Below are positions 26,386 to 35,240 of a stretch of 64,000 nt of DNA, piece by piece. This DNA is from Arthrobacter alpinus (GTDB taxonomy: Bacteria; Actinomycetota; Actinomycetes; Actinomycetales; Micrococcaceae): positions 1,674,001-1,738,000 of the forward strand of contig NZ_CP013200.1 of assembly GCF_001445575.1 (NCBI RefSeq). Reading direction: 5' to 3'. The position numbers were made by a program, and so were the translations under genes. Within the stretch, counting starts at the first letter, position 1; each line of letters begins with the position of its first letter. The notes beneath the pieces were generated by a model. The model ran no database searches, was not told the DNA's origin, and saw only the letters and a program-made list of their open reading frames with translations.

Positions 26386-28245
26386 GTGAAATTGAGGTCT
26401 TGGCCGATCAAAGCGACATTGGCCAGAAGGGGACGGTTGTCCGGTCCCACGTCATCAAGAAGATCCTGCGCAACCCCTTGGGCCTTGTCGCCGTGGTGGT
26501 CCTAGCCTTCATGATTCTACTGGCCATCTTCGCCAACCTCCTGGCTCCCTTTGACGCCAACTTTGCCAACGTCGGCAAGGCCCTCGCCAGCCCGGATGCC
26601 ACCAACATACTCGGCACCGACAGCGTAGGCCGTGACGTCTGGAGCAGACTGGTCTTTGGCGCCCGCACTACCTTGCTTTCCGCCCTCTTGTGCGCTGCCG
26701 TTGCCGTGGGCATTGGTTTACCCGCCGGACTCATCGCTGGCTACTACGCTGGCAAGTTCGACGGCGTGGCCGCCTGGGTGGTCAACATCCTCATGGCGCT
26801 GCCCGGCATCATTGTCCTGCTGACAGTGCGTGCGGCCTTTGGTCCGTCCGTCTGGATTTCGATGATTGCCTTCGGCATCCTGATCAGTCCCGGGTATTTC
26901 CGGCTGACGAGAACGGCAGTGCAGTCGGTACGCAACGAACTCTATGTAGACGCCGCCCGTGTTGCCGGGCTCAGCGACTGGGCCATCATTTCTCGCCACA
27001 TCTTCTCCGTAGTGCGTGCACCCATCATCATTCAGACGGCTATTGTCTGTGGTGTTGCCATCAGCATCCAGTCAGGGCTGGAATTCCTGGGCCTGGGCGA
27101 TCCCTCCGTGGCCACCTGGGGCGTTATGCTCAGCGAAGGCTTCAAAAACGTCTACCTCAACCCGAGCCTGCTGCTCTGGCCCGCACTGGCCATCGGTGCC
27201 ACCATCGGCGCCCTAGTACTTCTTGGCAACGCCGTGCGCGATGCCCTGGAAGACGCCGAGAAAATCAAACCGGCCAAGCGCGGATCTGTCCAGGCGTCAA
27301 ATGGTCGCACCGCACCCGGCCGGGCACAGACAACAGCAGTCGAAGCCGGCACCGAACATCACTTGGTCAAGGTCTCCCACCTCGGTGTGGGGTACCCCAG
27401 GCTGACGGATCCATCAAGAAGGTCGTTGACAACGTGTCCTTCCATGTAGACCGTGGTGAAGTGCTGGGCATTGTGGGTGAATCTGGATCCGGAAAGTCCC
27501 AGACAGCCTTCTCCATCCTTGGTCTGTTGCCCGAGAATGCCCGCATCGTTGCGGGCAGCATCCAGTTTGACGGTAATACACGGTGGCTCCCACCGACGAC
27601 CGGGTCAGCCAGTCCAGACTGAGTGAATTCCGGGGAAAGCGGATCTCCTACATCCCGCAGGAACCCATGAGTAACCTCGACCCGGCGTTCACCATTGGCT
27701 ACCAGCTGGTGACACCGATGATGCGTGTGCTGAAGATTTCCAAATCGGAAGCCACCGAGCGTGCCTTGGCGCTGTTGGACGACGTCGGCATCCGGTTCCC
27801 GGAAAAAACTTTTGACGCCTACCCGCACGAAGTCTCCGGTGGCATGGCCCAGCGTGTGTTGATTGCCGGAGCCATCAGTTGCGAACCCGACCTCATCATT
27901 GCTGATGAGCCCACCACAGCCCTCGACGTTACCGTGCAGGCCGATGTACTGGACCTGATCCGAGACCTGCAGAAGCGACTCAACGTCGGGGTCATCCTGG
28001 TCACACACAACTTTGGTGTTGTGGCAGACCTCTGTGACCGTGTGGCGGTCATGCAGGATGGCCGGATGGTTGAGGAAGGAAACGTCCGCGACATCCTTCG
28101 GAACCCGAAGGACCCCTACACGCAAAAGCTCCTTGGGTCCATGCTTGAGGGCAAGGAACCCATGACCATGCTGGTTTCGGCTGGAGTCACCGCCGCTGAG
28201 GCAGCTGCCCGCGAAGATGAGTCTGATGAGAAGGAGACACTCTAA
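26382..28245 (+). pseudogene. Fused DppC-type permease and DppD-type ATPase, two apparent frameshifts
   Basis: Residues 1-290 are a DppC-like permease (NILGTDSVGRDVWSRLVFGARTTL, then YVDAARVAGLSDWAIISRHI). A linker with no stop then leads into an ATP-binding domain, HHLVKVSHLGVGYP, so the natural product is a permease-ATPase fusion, a known actinobacterial layout. The frame breaks at the C-run 27395-27398 and is regained in ADGSIKKVVDNVSFHVDRGE with Walker A GESGSGKSQ. It breaks again near 27578-27583 and is regained in VAPTDDRVSQSRLSEF, with the ABC signature EVSGGMAQRVLIAGA and Walker B DLIIADEPTTALD. One added base at each point gives about 621 residues ending in TAA that overlaps the next ATG. 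Confidence 0.8.
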
Positions 28246-29135
28246 TGAGCGCCCTCAATGAAAAGGCTTCAGCATCCAGTGCTGATCTCCTCACGGTCTC
28301 CGGCCTAGATGTGGAATATCCCATTAAGGGATTCCGGCGCAAGCCATTCCGCGCGTTGACCGACATCAACATCCACATCAAGCCCGGTGAAACGCTGGGC
28401 CTGGTGGGGGAATCCGGCTCCGGCAAGACCACACTGGGACGGGCAATTCTCGGCCTGGCGCCCATCAGTAAGGGCACCGTGGTCTTTGACGGAAACGACA
28501 TCACCCAAGCCGACCGCAAGCAGCGTCGTGCGCTGGGCCGTGACCTCCAGGTGGTGTTTCAGGATCCTTACACCTCGCTGAATCCCTCCCTGGAAATCGG
28601 CGACATCCTCGCCGAACCGCTGACGGTGCAGGGGCAATCTCCGGCCGCGGCGCGCAAGCGAGTCAAGGAGCTGCTGGACCAGGTTGGACTGCCCTCGGAT
28701 GCGCTCAGTCGGCTTCCCCGTGAGTTCAGTGGTGGGCAGCGCCAGCGTGTGGCGATTGCCCGCGCCCTGGCACTGTCGCCGAAGCTGATCGTGTGCGATG
28801 AACCCGTCAGCGCCTTGGACCTCTCGACCCAGGCCGTCGTGTTGGATCTGTTCCTGCAGATTCAGCGTGACACCGGCGTGTCCTACTTGTTTGTCTCGCA
28901 CGATCTCGATGTGGTGCGGCACATCAGCCACCGTGTGGCTGTCATGTACCACGGTGAAATTGTGGAGCAGGGTTCCTCTCACCAAATCACCCGGGACCCG
29001 CAGCACCCTTACACCCAGCGGCTGTTGCTGGCTTCGCCGGTCCCTGACCCTGACCGTCAGGCGAAGCGCCGCAACGACCGGCACGAACTCCTTGCTGCGC
29101 AGCAGCTCGAAGAGGCAAGCGGAATCCCCGCGTAG
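28245..29135 (+). CDS. ABC transporter ATP-binding protein, DppF-like
   Basis: A 296-residue ATPase. Walker A is GESGSGKTT near residue 56, the Q-loop is VVFQDPYTSLNP, the signature is EFSGGQRQRVAIARAL and Walker B is KLIVCDEPVSALD. The C-terminal oligopeptide-type extension QHPYTQRLLLASPVPDP is present. It overlaps the preceding stop by one base (TAATG). It pairs with the fused ATPase domain to power the importer. Confidence 0.9.
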   Translation: MSALNEKASASSADLLTVSGLDVEYPIKGFRRKPFRALTDINIHIKPGETLGLVGESGSGKTTLGRAILGLAPISKGTVVFDGNDITQADRKQRRALGRDLQVVFQDPYTSLNPSLEIGDILAEPLTVQGQSPAAARKRVKELLDQVGLPSDALSRLPREFSGGQRQRVAIARALALSPKLIVCDEPVSALDLSTQAVVLDLFLQIQRDTGVSYLFVSHDLDVVRHISHRVAVMYHGEIVEQGSSHQITRDPQHPYTQRLLLASPVPDPDRQAKRRNDRHELLAAQQLEEASGIPA

Positions 29136-29212
29136 CCGTTAGACAGAATTTTCACCAGCTGCACCAACCACCGGGACATGCCCCACAGGGCCCGGAACTA
29201 GAAAGGAACATC

Positions 29213-30072
29213 GTGGCAAAAATCGGTGTACAGGCAATGATGCTCAAGGACAGCTTTGCGGAAGTGGGCGCCTTCGAGACGCTCCGCAAGGTCAGCGATC
29301 TGGGATACAACGCCGTGGAGATCTCTCAGGTCCCCATGGACGAGAAGAACGTTTCCGAACTGGAACGTGCACAGGCCGAACTAGGCATGGATATTGCCGC
29401 CCTTTCGGTCATGATGGAAAAGCCGGTGGGCCGCCCCGGCGAGTCTCTCAAGGAAGACTTTGACAAGATCGTGAACGACGCCAAGCGTCTCGACACGAAT
29501 CTGCTGCGCATTGGCATGCTGCCCTTTGGGCCATGACGAGCATTGATGCCGTCATCGACTTCGCGAAGGAAACCAACGGCTACGCCGAACGCCTCCAGGA
29601 ACGCGGCATCAGCCTGTACTACCACAACCACCACATCGAGTTTGCAAAGTTTGACGGCAAATACATGCTGGACATCATCAACGAGAACTCGCCTTCCATG
29701 GGGCTGGAGATTGATGTTCACTGGGTGCAGCGCGGCGGTCTGGATCCCGTGCGCACCTTGGAAAAATACGCTGGCAACACGGCCATGGTGCATTTGAAGG
29801 ACTACCGCATCGGAATGCTGCCGGAGTCTGCACTGGGATATTTGGAAACTGGTGACTTCGCCAATTTCATGACCGAGTTCAAGAATGTGGTCCAGTTCGC
29901 CGAGGTGGGCGAGGGTAACCTCGACTTCCCGTCGATCGTTCCGGCGGCCCAGGCTGCAGGCGCACAGTACCTGCTGGTTGAACAGGATGAACTCTACGGA
30001 CGTACCGTCTGGGACGTCCTTGAGACCTCGCACCGCAACCTCACCACCATGGGCTTTGGAGACTTGTTCTAG
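29213..30072 (+). pseudogene. Sugar phosphate isomerase/epimerase (second), apparent -1 frameshift
   Basis: The first 107 codons (VGAFETLRKVSDLGYNAVEISQVPMDE, DTNLLRIGMLPFG) and the frame from 29533 (IDAVIDFAKETNGYAERLQERGISLYYHNHHIEFAKFDG, MGLEIDVHWVQRGG, MVHLKDYRIG, LLVEQDE) are parts of one TIM-barrel enzyme. Adding one G in the GGG at 29528-29530 gives LPFGAMTSID and an uninterrupted 286 residues. The His-Asn-His-His-Glu and Asp-His metal-site strands are intact. It is the second isomerase of this superfamily in the island and lies directly before the second Gfo/Idh gene. The gap after it (30073-30232) holds a CCCGTAAATCGC/GCGATTTGCGGG hairpin near 30085-30113. Confidence 0.78.
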
Positions 30073-30232
30073 TCCCCACTTGCCGGCCCGTAAATCGCTG
30101 GCGCGATTTGCGGGAACCTGGCAAGCGTGGGCCCAACCCACTCCCCAACCTCGTGCTTCGGCCGGGGAACCTGACATGCGTGGGCCCAACGTGAAACACA
30201 TCGAATTACTGCAACGAAACGGAGCAATACCA

Positions 30233-31399
30233 GTGAGTAAGAAAGTACGGATTGGCATCATTGGCCTCGGCCAGCAGGGCGGCGCCTACGCCAAGTTCAT
30301 CACCGATGGCATGGTTCCGAACATGGTGATTGGCGCCATCACGGACACCGACCCGGCCAAGCGTGAACTCGCCACAGCAAGTTACCCGGACGTCAATGTT
30401 TACGATGACTACCTGACCATGCTGGACAGCGGCGATGTTGACGCCGTCGTCACGTGTGTTCCCCACTTCCTGCACCCCGAAATGGGTATTGCGACACTTA
30501 AGCGCGGCATCCATGCCCTCGTGGAAAAGCCGGCTGGTGTTTACACCAAGCAGGTTGCTGAACTCAACGCGTTTGCCGAGAGCAAGCCGGAGCTCTCCTT
30601 TGCCATCATGTTCAACCAGCGCAATAACCCGCTGTACCAGCGTCTGAAGGAGATCGTCGACAACGGCGAAATCGGCAACATCCTGCGCACCAATTGGATC
30701 ATTACTAACTGGTGGCGTCCCCAGGGTTACTACAACTCCAGTGAATGGCGCGCAACCTGGGGCGGCGAGGGCGGCGGCGTCCTGGTTAACCAGGCTCCCC
30801 ACCAGTTGGATTTGTGGCAGTGGATCTGTGGCGTGCCGAAGTCTGTCTTCGCCAAGGTTTCCTACGGTTTCCGCCGCGACATTGCCGTTGAGGACGAGGT
30901 CACCGCGCTGGTGGATTACGGTAATGGCGCCACAGGCACCTTCGTGACCGCCACGCACGACATGATCGGCACCGACCGTTTCGAGATTCTGGGCGACCAG
31001 GGCAAGATCGTCGTCGAAGGTTCCAAGACCGCCACCGTGACGCGTCTGAAGAAGCCCGAACGCGAGATCAGCGAGAGCATGGGCATGGACGATGTCCGCA
31101 GGCTCTTCATGGGCCAGTTGAATATGGATGACTACCGGTCCACCGAGATTGTGGAGTTCGACTCGGTCTGGGGTGCCCAGCACGCAGGCGTCCTGGAAAA
31201 CTTTGCTGCCAACATCCTGGACGGCACCCCGCTGCTGGCACCGGGTTCCGATGGCATCAAGGGCGTCCGTTTGGCCAACGCCATCCACCTGTCCAGCTGG
31301 AAAGGCGAGGAAGTTAGCCTCGACTTCGACGAGGACGAGTTCCTTGGCCTGTTGAACGATCGCATTCGAGAAGAAGGCAAGTACGCCGAACGCGCGTAA
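30233..31399 (+). CDS. Gfo/Idh/MocA-family oxidoreductase (second)
   Basis: A 388-residue dehydrogenase. The Rossmann motif is IGIIGLGQQGGAYAKFI (residues 7-23), the lysine motif is ALVEKPAGVY, and the C-terminal domain has GGEGGGVLVNQAPHQLDLWQWICG. Start GTG 30233 has GGAG at 8 bp; an open frame extends further upstream but covers the isomerase tail. It differs clearly in sequence from the oxidoreductase at 22517. A strong terminator follows the stop by 20 bp, ending the first half of the island. Confidence 0.85.
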   Translation: MSKKVRIGIIGLGQQGGAYAKFITDGMVPNMVIGAITDTDPAKRELATASYPDVNVYDDYLTMLDSGDVDAVVTCVPHFLHPEMGIATLKRGIHALVEKPAGVYTKQVAELNAFAESKPELSFAIMFNQRNNPLYQRLKEIVDNGEIGNILRTNWIITNWWRPQGYYNSSEWRATWGGEGGGVLVNQAPHQLDLWQWICGVPKSVFAKVSYGFRRDIAVEDEVTALVDYGNGATGTFVTATHDMIGTDRFEILGDQGKIVVEGSKTATVTRLKKPEREISESMGMDDVRRLFMGQLNMDDYRSTEIVEFDSVWGAQHAGVLENFAANILDGTPLLAPGSDGIKGVRLANAIHLSSWKGEEVSLDFDEDEFLGLLNDRIREEGKYAERA

Positions 31400-31419
31400 T
31401 GTGCTTCAGCAATTGAACC

Positions 31420-31460
31420 AAGGCCGGTCCTGCCATGATGGTGGGACCGGCCTTTGTTTG
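31420..31460 (+). terminator. Rho-independent terminator
   Basis: AAGGCCGGTCC and GGACCGGCCTT form a perfect 11-bp stem with a 13-nt loop, followed by TGTTTGT. Confidence 0.85.
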
Positions 31461-31493
31461 TATCCCCGATTCGAAAAGAGAAACCACCACATC

Positions 31494-32522
31494 ATGACCG
31501 CAGATCTCGTTCCGAAGCGACCGCAGATAGCCTTTGCCATGGCGAGCAATGAACTTCGAGACAGACTGTTCGGGCCCGCAGCCCGCCAGCGGCTATGCGC
31601 CGTCGCCGATGTTGTCCACGAGGATGTCCTGACGGAGTTTGATTCAGTAGAGGCGCGCGCTGTGCTGGCGCGGACGACGGCGTTGATCACCGGATGGGGG
31701 TCCCCGCGGATTGATGCGGAGGTGCTTGAGGCAAGTCCGGCTCTGGCACTGATCGCCCATGCTGCCGGCACCGTCAAGGCGCATGTGGCAGAGGAATGCT
31801 GGGATCGGGGCATCACGGTAACGACGGCGGCACAGGCCAATGGTGTCCCTGTCGCCGAATACACCCTCGCGTACATTTTGCTGGCGGGCAAGGATGCTGC
31901 CGGGGCACAGAACAAACTGCGTGCACAACGTTCCCGCTACGTGCCGGACATGATCGCGCCGGGGCTAGGGAATGCCGGCGGCACTATTGGCATCATTGGC
32001 GCCTCACGCATTGGCCGGCTCGTCATGGAACTCTTGAAGCCGTTCTCCTTCGAGGTTCTGCTTTGTGATCCCACCATCACGGCAGCTGAAGCGGCCGGGA
32101 TGGGCGGGCAACTTGTGTCCTTGGATGAGCTCATGACCCGTAGCAGCGTAGTGTCCCTGCATGCGCCGGTGTTGCCATCGACGGTTGGCATGATTGGGGC
32201 CCCGCAACTTTCGCTCATGCCGGCAGGGGCAACGTTTATCAACACAGCCCGCGGCGTTCTGGTTGACCATGACGCGCTACGTGCGGAATTGCTCGCCGGG
32301 CGCATCAACGCGGTCCTGGACGTCACAGCGCCGGAGCCCCTGCCCGATGACGATCCGCTCTATGAACTGCCGAACGTGACCCTCACCCCACACATTGCCG
32401 GGTCTCTGGGCAATGAACTGGCGCGGATCGGAGATCTGGCAGTGGCGGAAGTGGTGAGGCTAGCCGGTGGAGGTACACCGGAGTTTGCCGTGACGAGGCA
32501 GGCGTTGTTGGACATGGCCTGA
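31494..32522 (+). CDS. D-isomer-specific 2-hydroxyacid dehydrogenase family protein
   Basis: A 342-residue NAD-dependent dehydrogenase. The nucleotide motif is GTIGIIGASRIGRLVMEL near residue 162, the substrate loop is FINTARGVLVDHDALRAEL, and the catalytic His-containing segment is LPNVTLTPHIAGSLGNEL; Arg and Glu of the triad are within the expected segments. In this setting it could reduce a 2-keto acid made during uronate breakdown or a glyoxylate-type intermediate. It sits after a terminator, so it probably has its own promoter; no clear operator is seen in the 33-bp interval. Confidence 0.8.
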   Translation: MTADLVPKRPQIAFAMASNELRDRLFGPAARQRLCAVADVVHEDVLTEFDSVEARAVLARTTALITGWGSPRIDAEVLEASPALALIAHAAGTVKAHVAEECWDRGITVTTAAQANGVPVAEYTLAYILLAGKDAAGAQNKLRAQRSRYVPDMIAPGLGNAGGTIGIIGASRIGRLVMELLKPFSFEVLLCDPTITAAEAAGMGGQLVSLDELMTRSSVVSLHAPVLPSTVGMIGAPQLSLMPAGATFINTARGVLVDHDALRAELLAGRINAVLDVTAPEPLPDDDPLYELPNVTLTPHIAGSLGNELARIGDLAVAEVVRLAGGGTPEFAVTRQALLDMA

Positions 32523-32566
32523 GCCGTCTTCAGCAGTTCCGGCCGCATACTGGGTTAAGATGATTT

Positions 32567-32582
32567 TGGCAACCAATTGCGG
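32567..32582. promoter_or_regulatory. LacI-type operator, site 4 of 6
   Basis: TGGCAACCAATTGCGG, a weaker match of the island type, lies 10 bp upstream of the second lacI-family gene and touches its ribosome binding site. Autorepression is likely. Confidence 0.6.
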
Positions 32583-32591
32583 AGGATTCTC

Positions 32592-33722
32592 TTGACTGAC
32601 ACGAACCAGACTGACGCTGTTCCCGGGCGAGCCGTCACCACGCCTCGATCGGGTAAAGCCTCGGCGACTATTTACGACATCGCAGCGCTCGCCGGAGTCA
32701 ATCCCTCGACCGTCTCCCGCGCGCTCAGTAAGCCCGGGCGGGTCAGCGCCAAGACGCAACAGAAGATCCTTGATGCTGCCGAAGAGCTGAACTACCAAGT
32801 GAATATCTTTGCCCGGGCGCTGCCCACAGGCAGGACCCAAACGGTTGGCCTGATCGTCTCGGACATCACCAACCCCGCCTTCTTCGACATCATTCGTGGT
32901 GCTGAAACCGCTGCAGCATCGCGGGACTACACCTTGATGCTGGCCGAATCCACGGAATCTGCAGAACATGAGATGACAGCAGCCAAGCGCATGCTGGCAA
33001 CAGTGGACGGGCTCATTCTGGCCAGCCCCCGCCTCGCCGATGCAGAAATCCAGGAACTGGCCGCCAAGAAGCCGGTTGTCCTCATCAACCGCAGGGTTGA
33101 CGGGGTGGCATCCATCGTTGCCGACACCGAGACTGGCGTGGCCGAAGCCGTCCGTCATTTGGCTGCTATGGGTCACACGTCGGTTTCCTATGTTGCCGGC
33201 CCGGAGCGGTCATGGATGTCCGCTCGACGTTGGGATTCCATCAAGGCCCGCTGTGACTGGCATGGCATGAAACTTTCGCAGGTGGCATCCGGGATGCCTA
33301 CGGTTGAAGGTGGCCGCCGTGCCGCAGCGGTGGTCAAAGATGGTGACGCCACGGCGGTTTTTTGCTACAACGACCTCATGGCCATTGGTCTGATGCGCGA
33401 GCTGCAGGGTGCTGGCGTTAGCATTCCAGATCAGCTCAGCATTTTGGGTTTCGATAATATCTTCGGCTCGGACTTCACCACGCCGCCGCTGTCCACCATC
33501 AAATCGCCTTTGCATGAGCTCGGGGTGACAGCGCTGAGACGATTGCTGGAATTCATTGTTCCTGGCGATCAGGCTGGCGTCGTGGAGAGTTCCGCTGGAG
33601 CTGACGCAGCTGGACCAGGTGCTGTTGGTCAGGGTGGTGCAGGGACCGGTGGGGCAGCCGCCGCCGCGCTCAGCACGGAGCTGGTCCTGCGTGGTTCAAC
33701 AGGAGCCGCACGCCCCGCCTAA
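32592..33722 (+). CDS. LacI-family transcriptional regulator (second of two)
   Basis: A 376-residue repressor. The helix-turn-helix ATIYDIAALAGVNPSTVSRALSKPGRV has the same recognition-helix core (STVSRAL) as the repressor at 20254, consistent with the shared operator type. The ligand domain shows VGLIVSDITNPAFFDIIRG and LGFDNIFGSDFTTPPLSTI. An Ala/Gly-rich insert of about 30 residues lies near the C-terminus (about 335-362). TTG 32592 follows GGAGG at 6 bp; the longer reading would start inside the operator. Confidence 0.85.
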   Translation: MTDTNQTDAVPGRAVTTPRSGKASATIYDIAALAGVNPSTVSRALSKPGRVSAKTQQKILDAAEELNYQVNIFARALPTGRTQTVGLIVSDITNPAFFDIIRGAETAAASRDYTLMLAESTESAEHEMTAAKRMLATVDGLILASPRLADAEIQELAAKKPVVLINRRVDGVASIVADTETGVAEAVRHLAAMGHTSVSYVAGPERSWMSARRWDSIKARCDWHGMKLSQVASGMPTVEGGRRAAAVVKDGDATAVFCYNDLMAIGLMRELQGAGVSIPDQLSILGFDNIFGSDFTTPPLSTIKSPLHELGVTALRRLLEFIVPGDQAGVVESSAGADAAGPGAVGQGGAGTGGAAAAALSTELVLRGSTGAARPA

Positions 33723-33740
33723 ACAATTGTTGGCAAGTTT

Positions 33741-33756
33741 TGGCAACCGGTTGACA
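33741..33756. promoter_or_regulatory. LacI-type operator, site 5 of 6
   Basis: TGGCAACCGGTTGACA lies 30 bp before uxaC. An extra TGGCAA half-site at 33731 precedes it, so binding may extend over two sites. The 63-bp interval after the regulator stop therefore holds the uxaC-uxuB promoter. Confidence 0.8.
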
Positions 33757-33785
33757 AACTTTCGTGACCCATGGACGATTGATCT

Positions 33786-35240
33786 ATGTCACACACTTCC
33801 GCGAATGCTGCTAACGCCACCTCTGTCGCCGGGACACAGCCGTCCCTGGCTGCAGACTCCGACCGTCTTCTGCCGGCTGATCCGGGAACTCGGGCCATTG
33901 CTCGAGATCTTCTTGCTCGGGTAGAGAACCTTCCCATCATTTCCCCGCATGGCCACGTTGAGGCGTCCATGCTGGAGCTGGACACCCCGTTTCCTGATCC
34001 GGCAACGTTGCTGGTCAGCCCGGACCATTACGTCACTCGCCTGCTTCACGCCAACGGCGTCACTCTGGATAGGCTGCGCATGGGCGGAACCACGTCCGTG
34101 GAGCCCCGCGAAACCTGGCGTGAATTTGTCAAGGCCTGGCCCTTGTTTGACGGCACAGCTTCCGGCTACTGGATGCGCGATTCCTTCGAGCATGTTTTTG
34201 GCCTGCGCACTGAACTCAATGAAGCCAACGCCGATGCCATCTTTGATGAGCTTGATACCAAGCTGAAGAGCCCGGAATTCCTGCCGCGCCAGTTGTTCAA
34301 GGACTTCAATATTGAAGTTTTGGCCACCACTGACGATCCCCTGGATGACCTCGCCTCCCATGCGGCCATTGCCAAGGACCCCACTTTTGCTGGACGAGTT
34401 CTGCCCACTTTCCGCCCCGATGCCTATATTAAGTTCGCCGCCGTTGGCTGGAGCCAAAAGGTGGAGGAGCTGATCAGCGTTGCCGGTGACGGACTCACCG
34501 GCTACACCGGCTATATCCGCGCGTTGGAAAATCGCCGCCAGTACTTTGTGGACCACGGCGCCGTTTCCGCTGATCACGGTTCCCGCACCGCCATGACCCT
34601 GCGCCTCGATGATTCGGCAGCCTCGGAACTCTTTGAAAAGGCCCGCCGCGGCGAAGCTACCGCAGCAGATGCTGATGTCTTCGAAGCCCACATGATGTAC
34701 CAAATGGCGCGCATGTCAGTCTCCGATGGCCTCGTCATGACCCTGCACCCCGGCGTTTTCCGCAACCACAGCACGGAGACGTTCAACAAGTTCGGCGCTG
34801 ATACCGGTCACGACATCCCGTTCGCGGTCAGCTACACCGAAGCATTGCGCCCCATGCTGGAGGACTTCGGCACGGCGCCCGGCTTTCACTTCATCCCGTT
34901 CACCATTGACGAGACCGTTTTCTCGCGAGAAATCGCACCACTGGCAGGCTTCTATCCGTCCGTCTTCATTGGTGCACCGTGGTGGTTCCTGGACGCACCG
35001 GATGCCATGTTGCGTTTCCGCTCAGCCGTCACCGAGACCGCCGGGTTCTCCCGTTCCTCGGGCTTCATCGACGACACCCGGGCCTTCTGCTCCATTCCGG
35101 CCCGCCACAACACCTCCCGCCGCATTGAGGCAAGTTTCCTGGCCCGCCTTGTGGCGGAGCGCCGCGTCAGCGAAGCACGCGCGCATGAAATCATCGTCGA
35201 TATTGTCGACTCCGCACCCCGAAGGGCCTTCAAGCTGTGA
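33786..35240 (+). CDS. uxaC: Glucuronate isomerase
   Basis: A 484-residue metal-dependent isomerase of the amidohydrolase-like UxaC family that converts D-glucuronate to D-fructuronate (and D-galacturonate to D-tagaturonate). The segment NLPIISPHGHVEA (residues 47-59) contains the HxH metal site. TTDDPLDDLASH near residue 183 and ARHNTSRRIEASFLARLV near the C-terminus are typical. The ribosome binding site is weak. It is coupled to uxuB by a 4-bp overlap and preceded by operator site 5. Confidence 0.92.
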   Translation: MSHTSANAANATSVAGTQPSLAADSDRLLPADPGTRAIARDLLARVENLPIISPHGHVEASMLELDTPFPDPATLLVSPDHYVTRLLHANGVTLDRLRMGGTTSVEPRETWREFVKAWPLFDGTASGYWMRDSFEHVFGLRTELNEANADAIFDELDTKLKSPEFLPRQLFKDFNIEVLATTDDPLDDLASHAAIAKDPTFAGRVLPTFRPDAYIKFAAVGWSQKVEELISVAGDGLTGYTGYIRALENRRQYFVDHGAVSADHGSRTAMTLRLDDSAASELFEKARRGEATAADADVFEAHMMYQMARMSVSDGLVMTLHPGVFRNHSTETFNKFGADTGHDIPFAVSYTEALRPMLEDFGTAPGFHFIPFTIDETVFSREIAPLAGFYPSVFIGAPWWFLDAPDAMLRFRSAVTETAGFSRSSGFIDDTRAFCSIPARHNTSRRIEASFLARLVAERRVSEARAHEIIVDIVDSAPRRAFKL

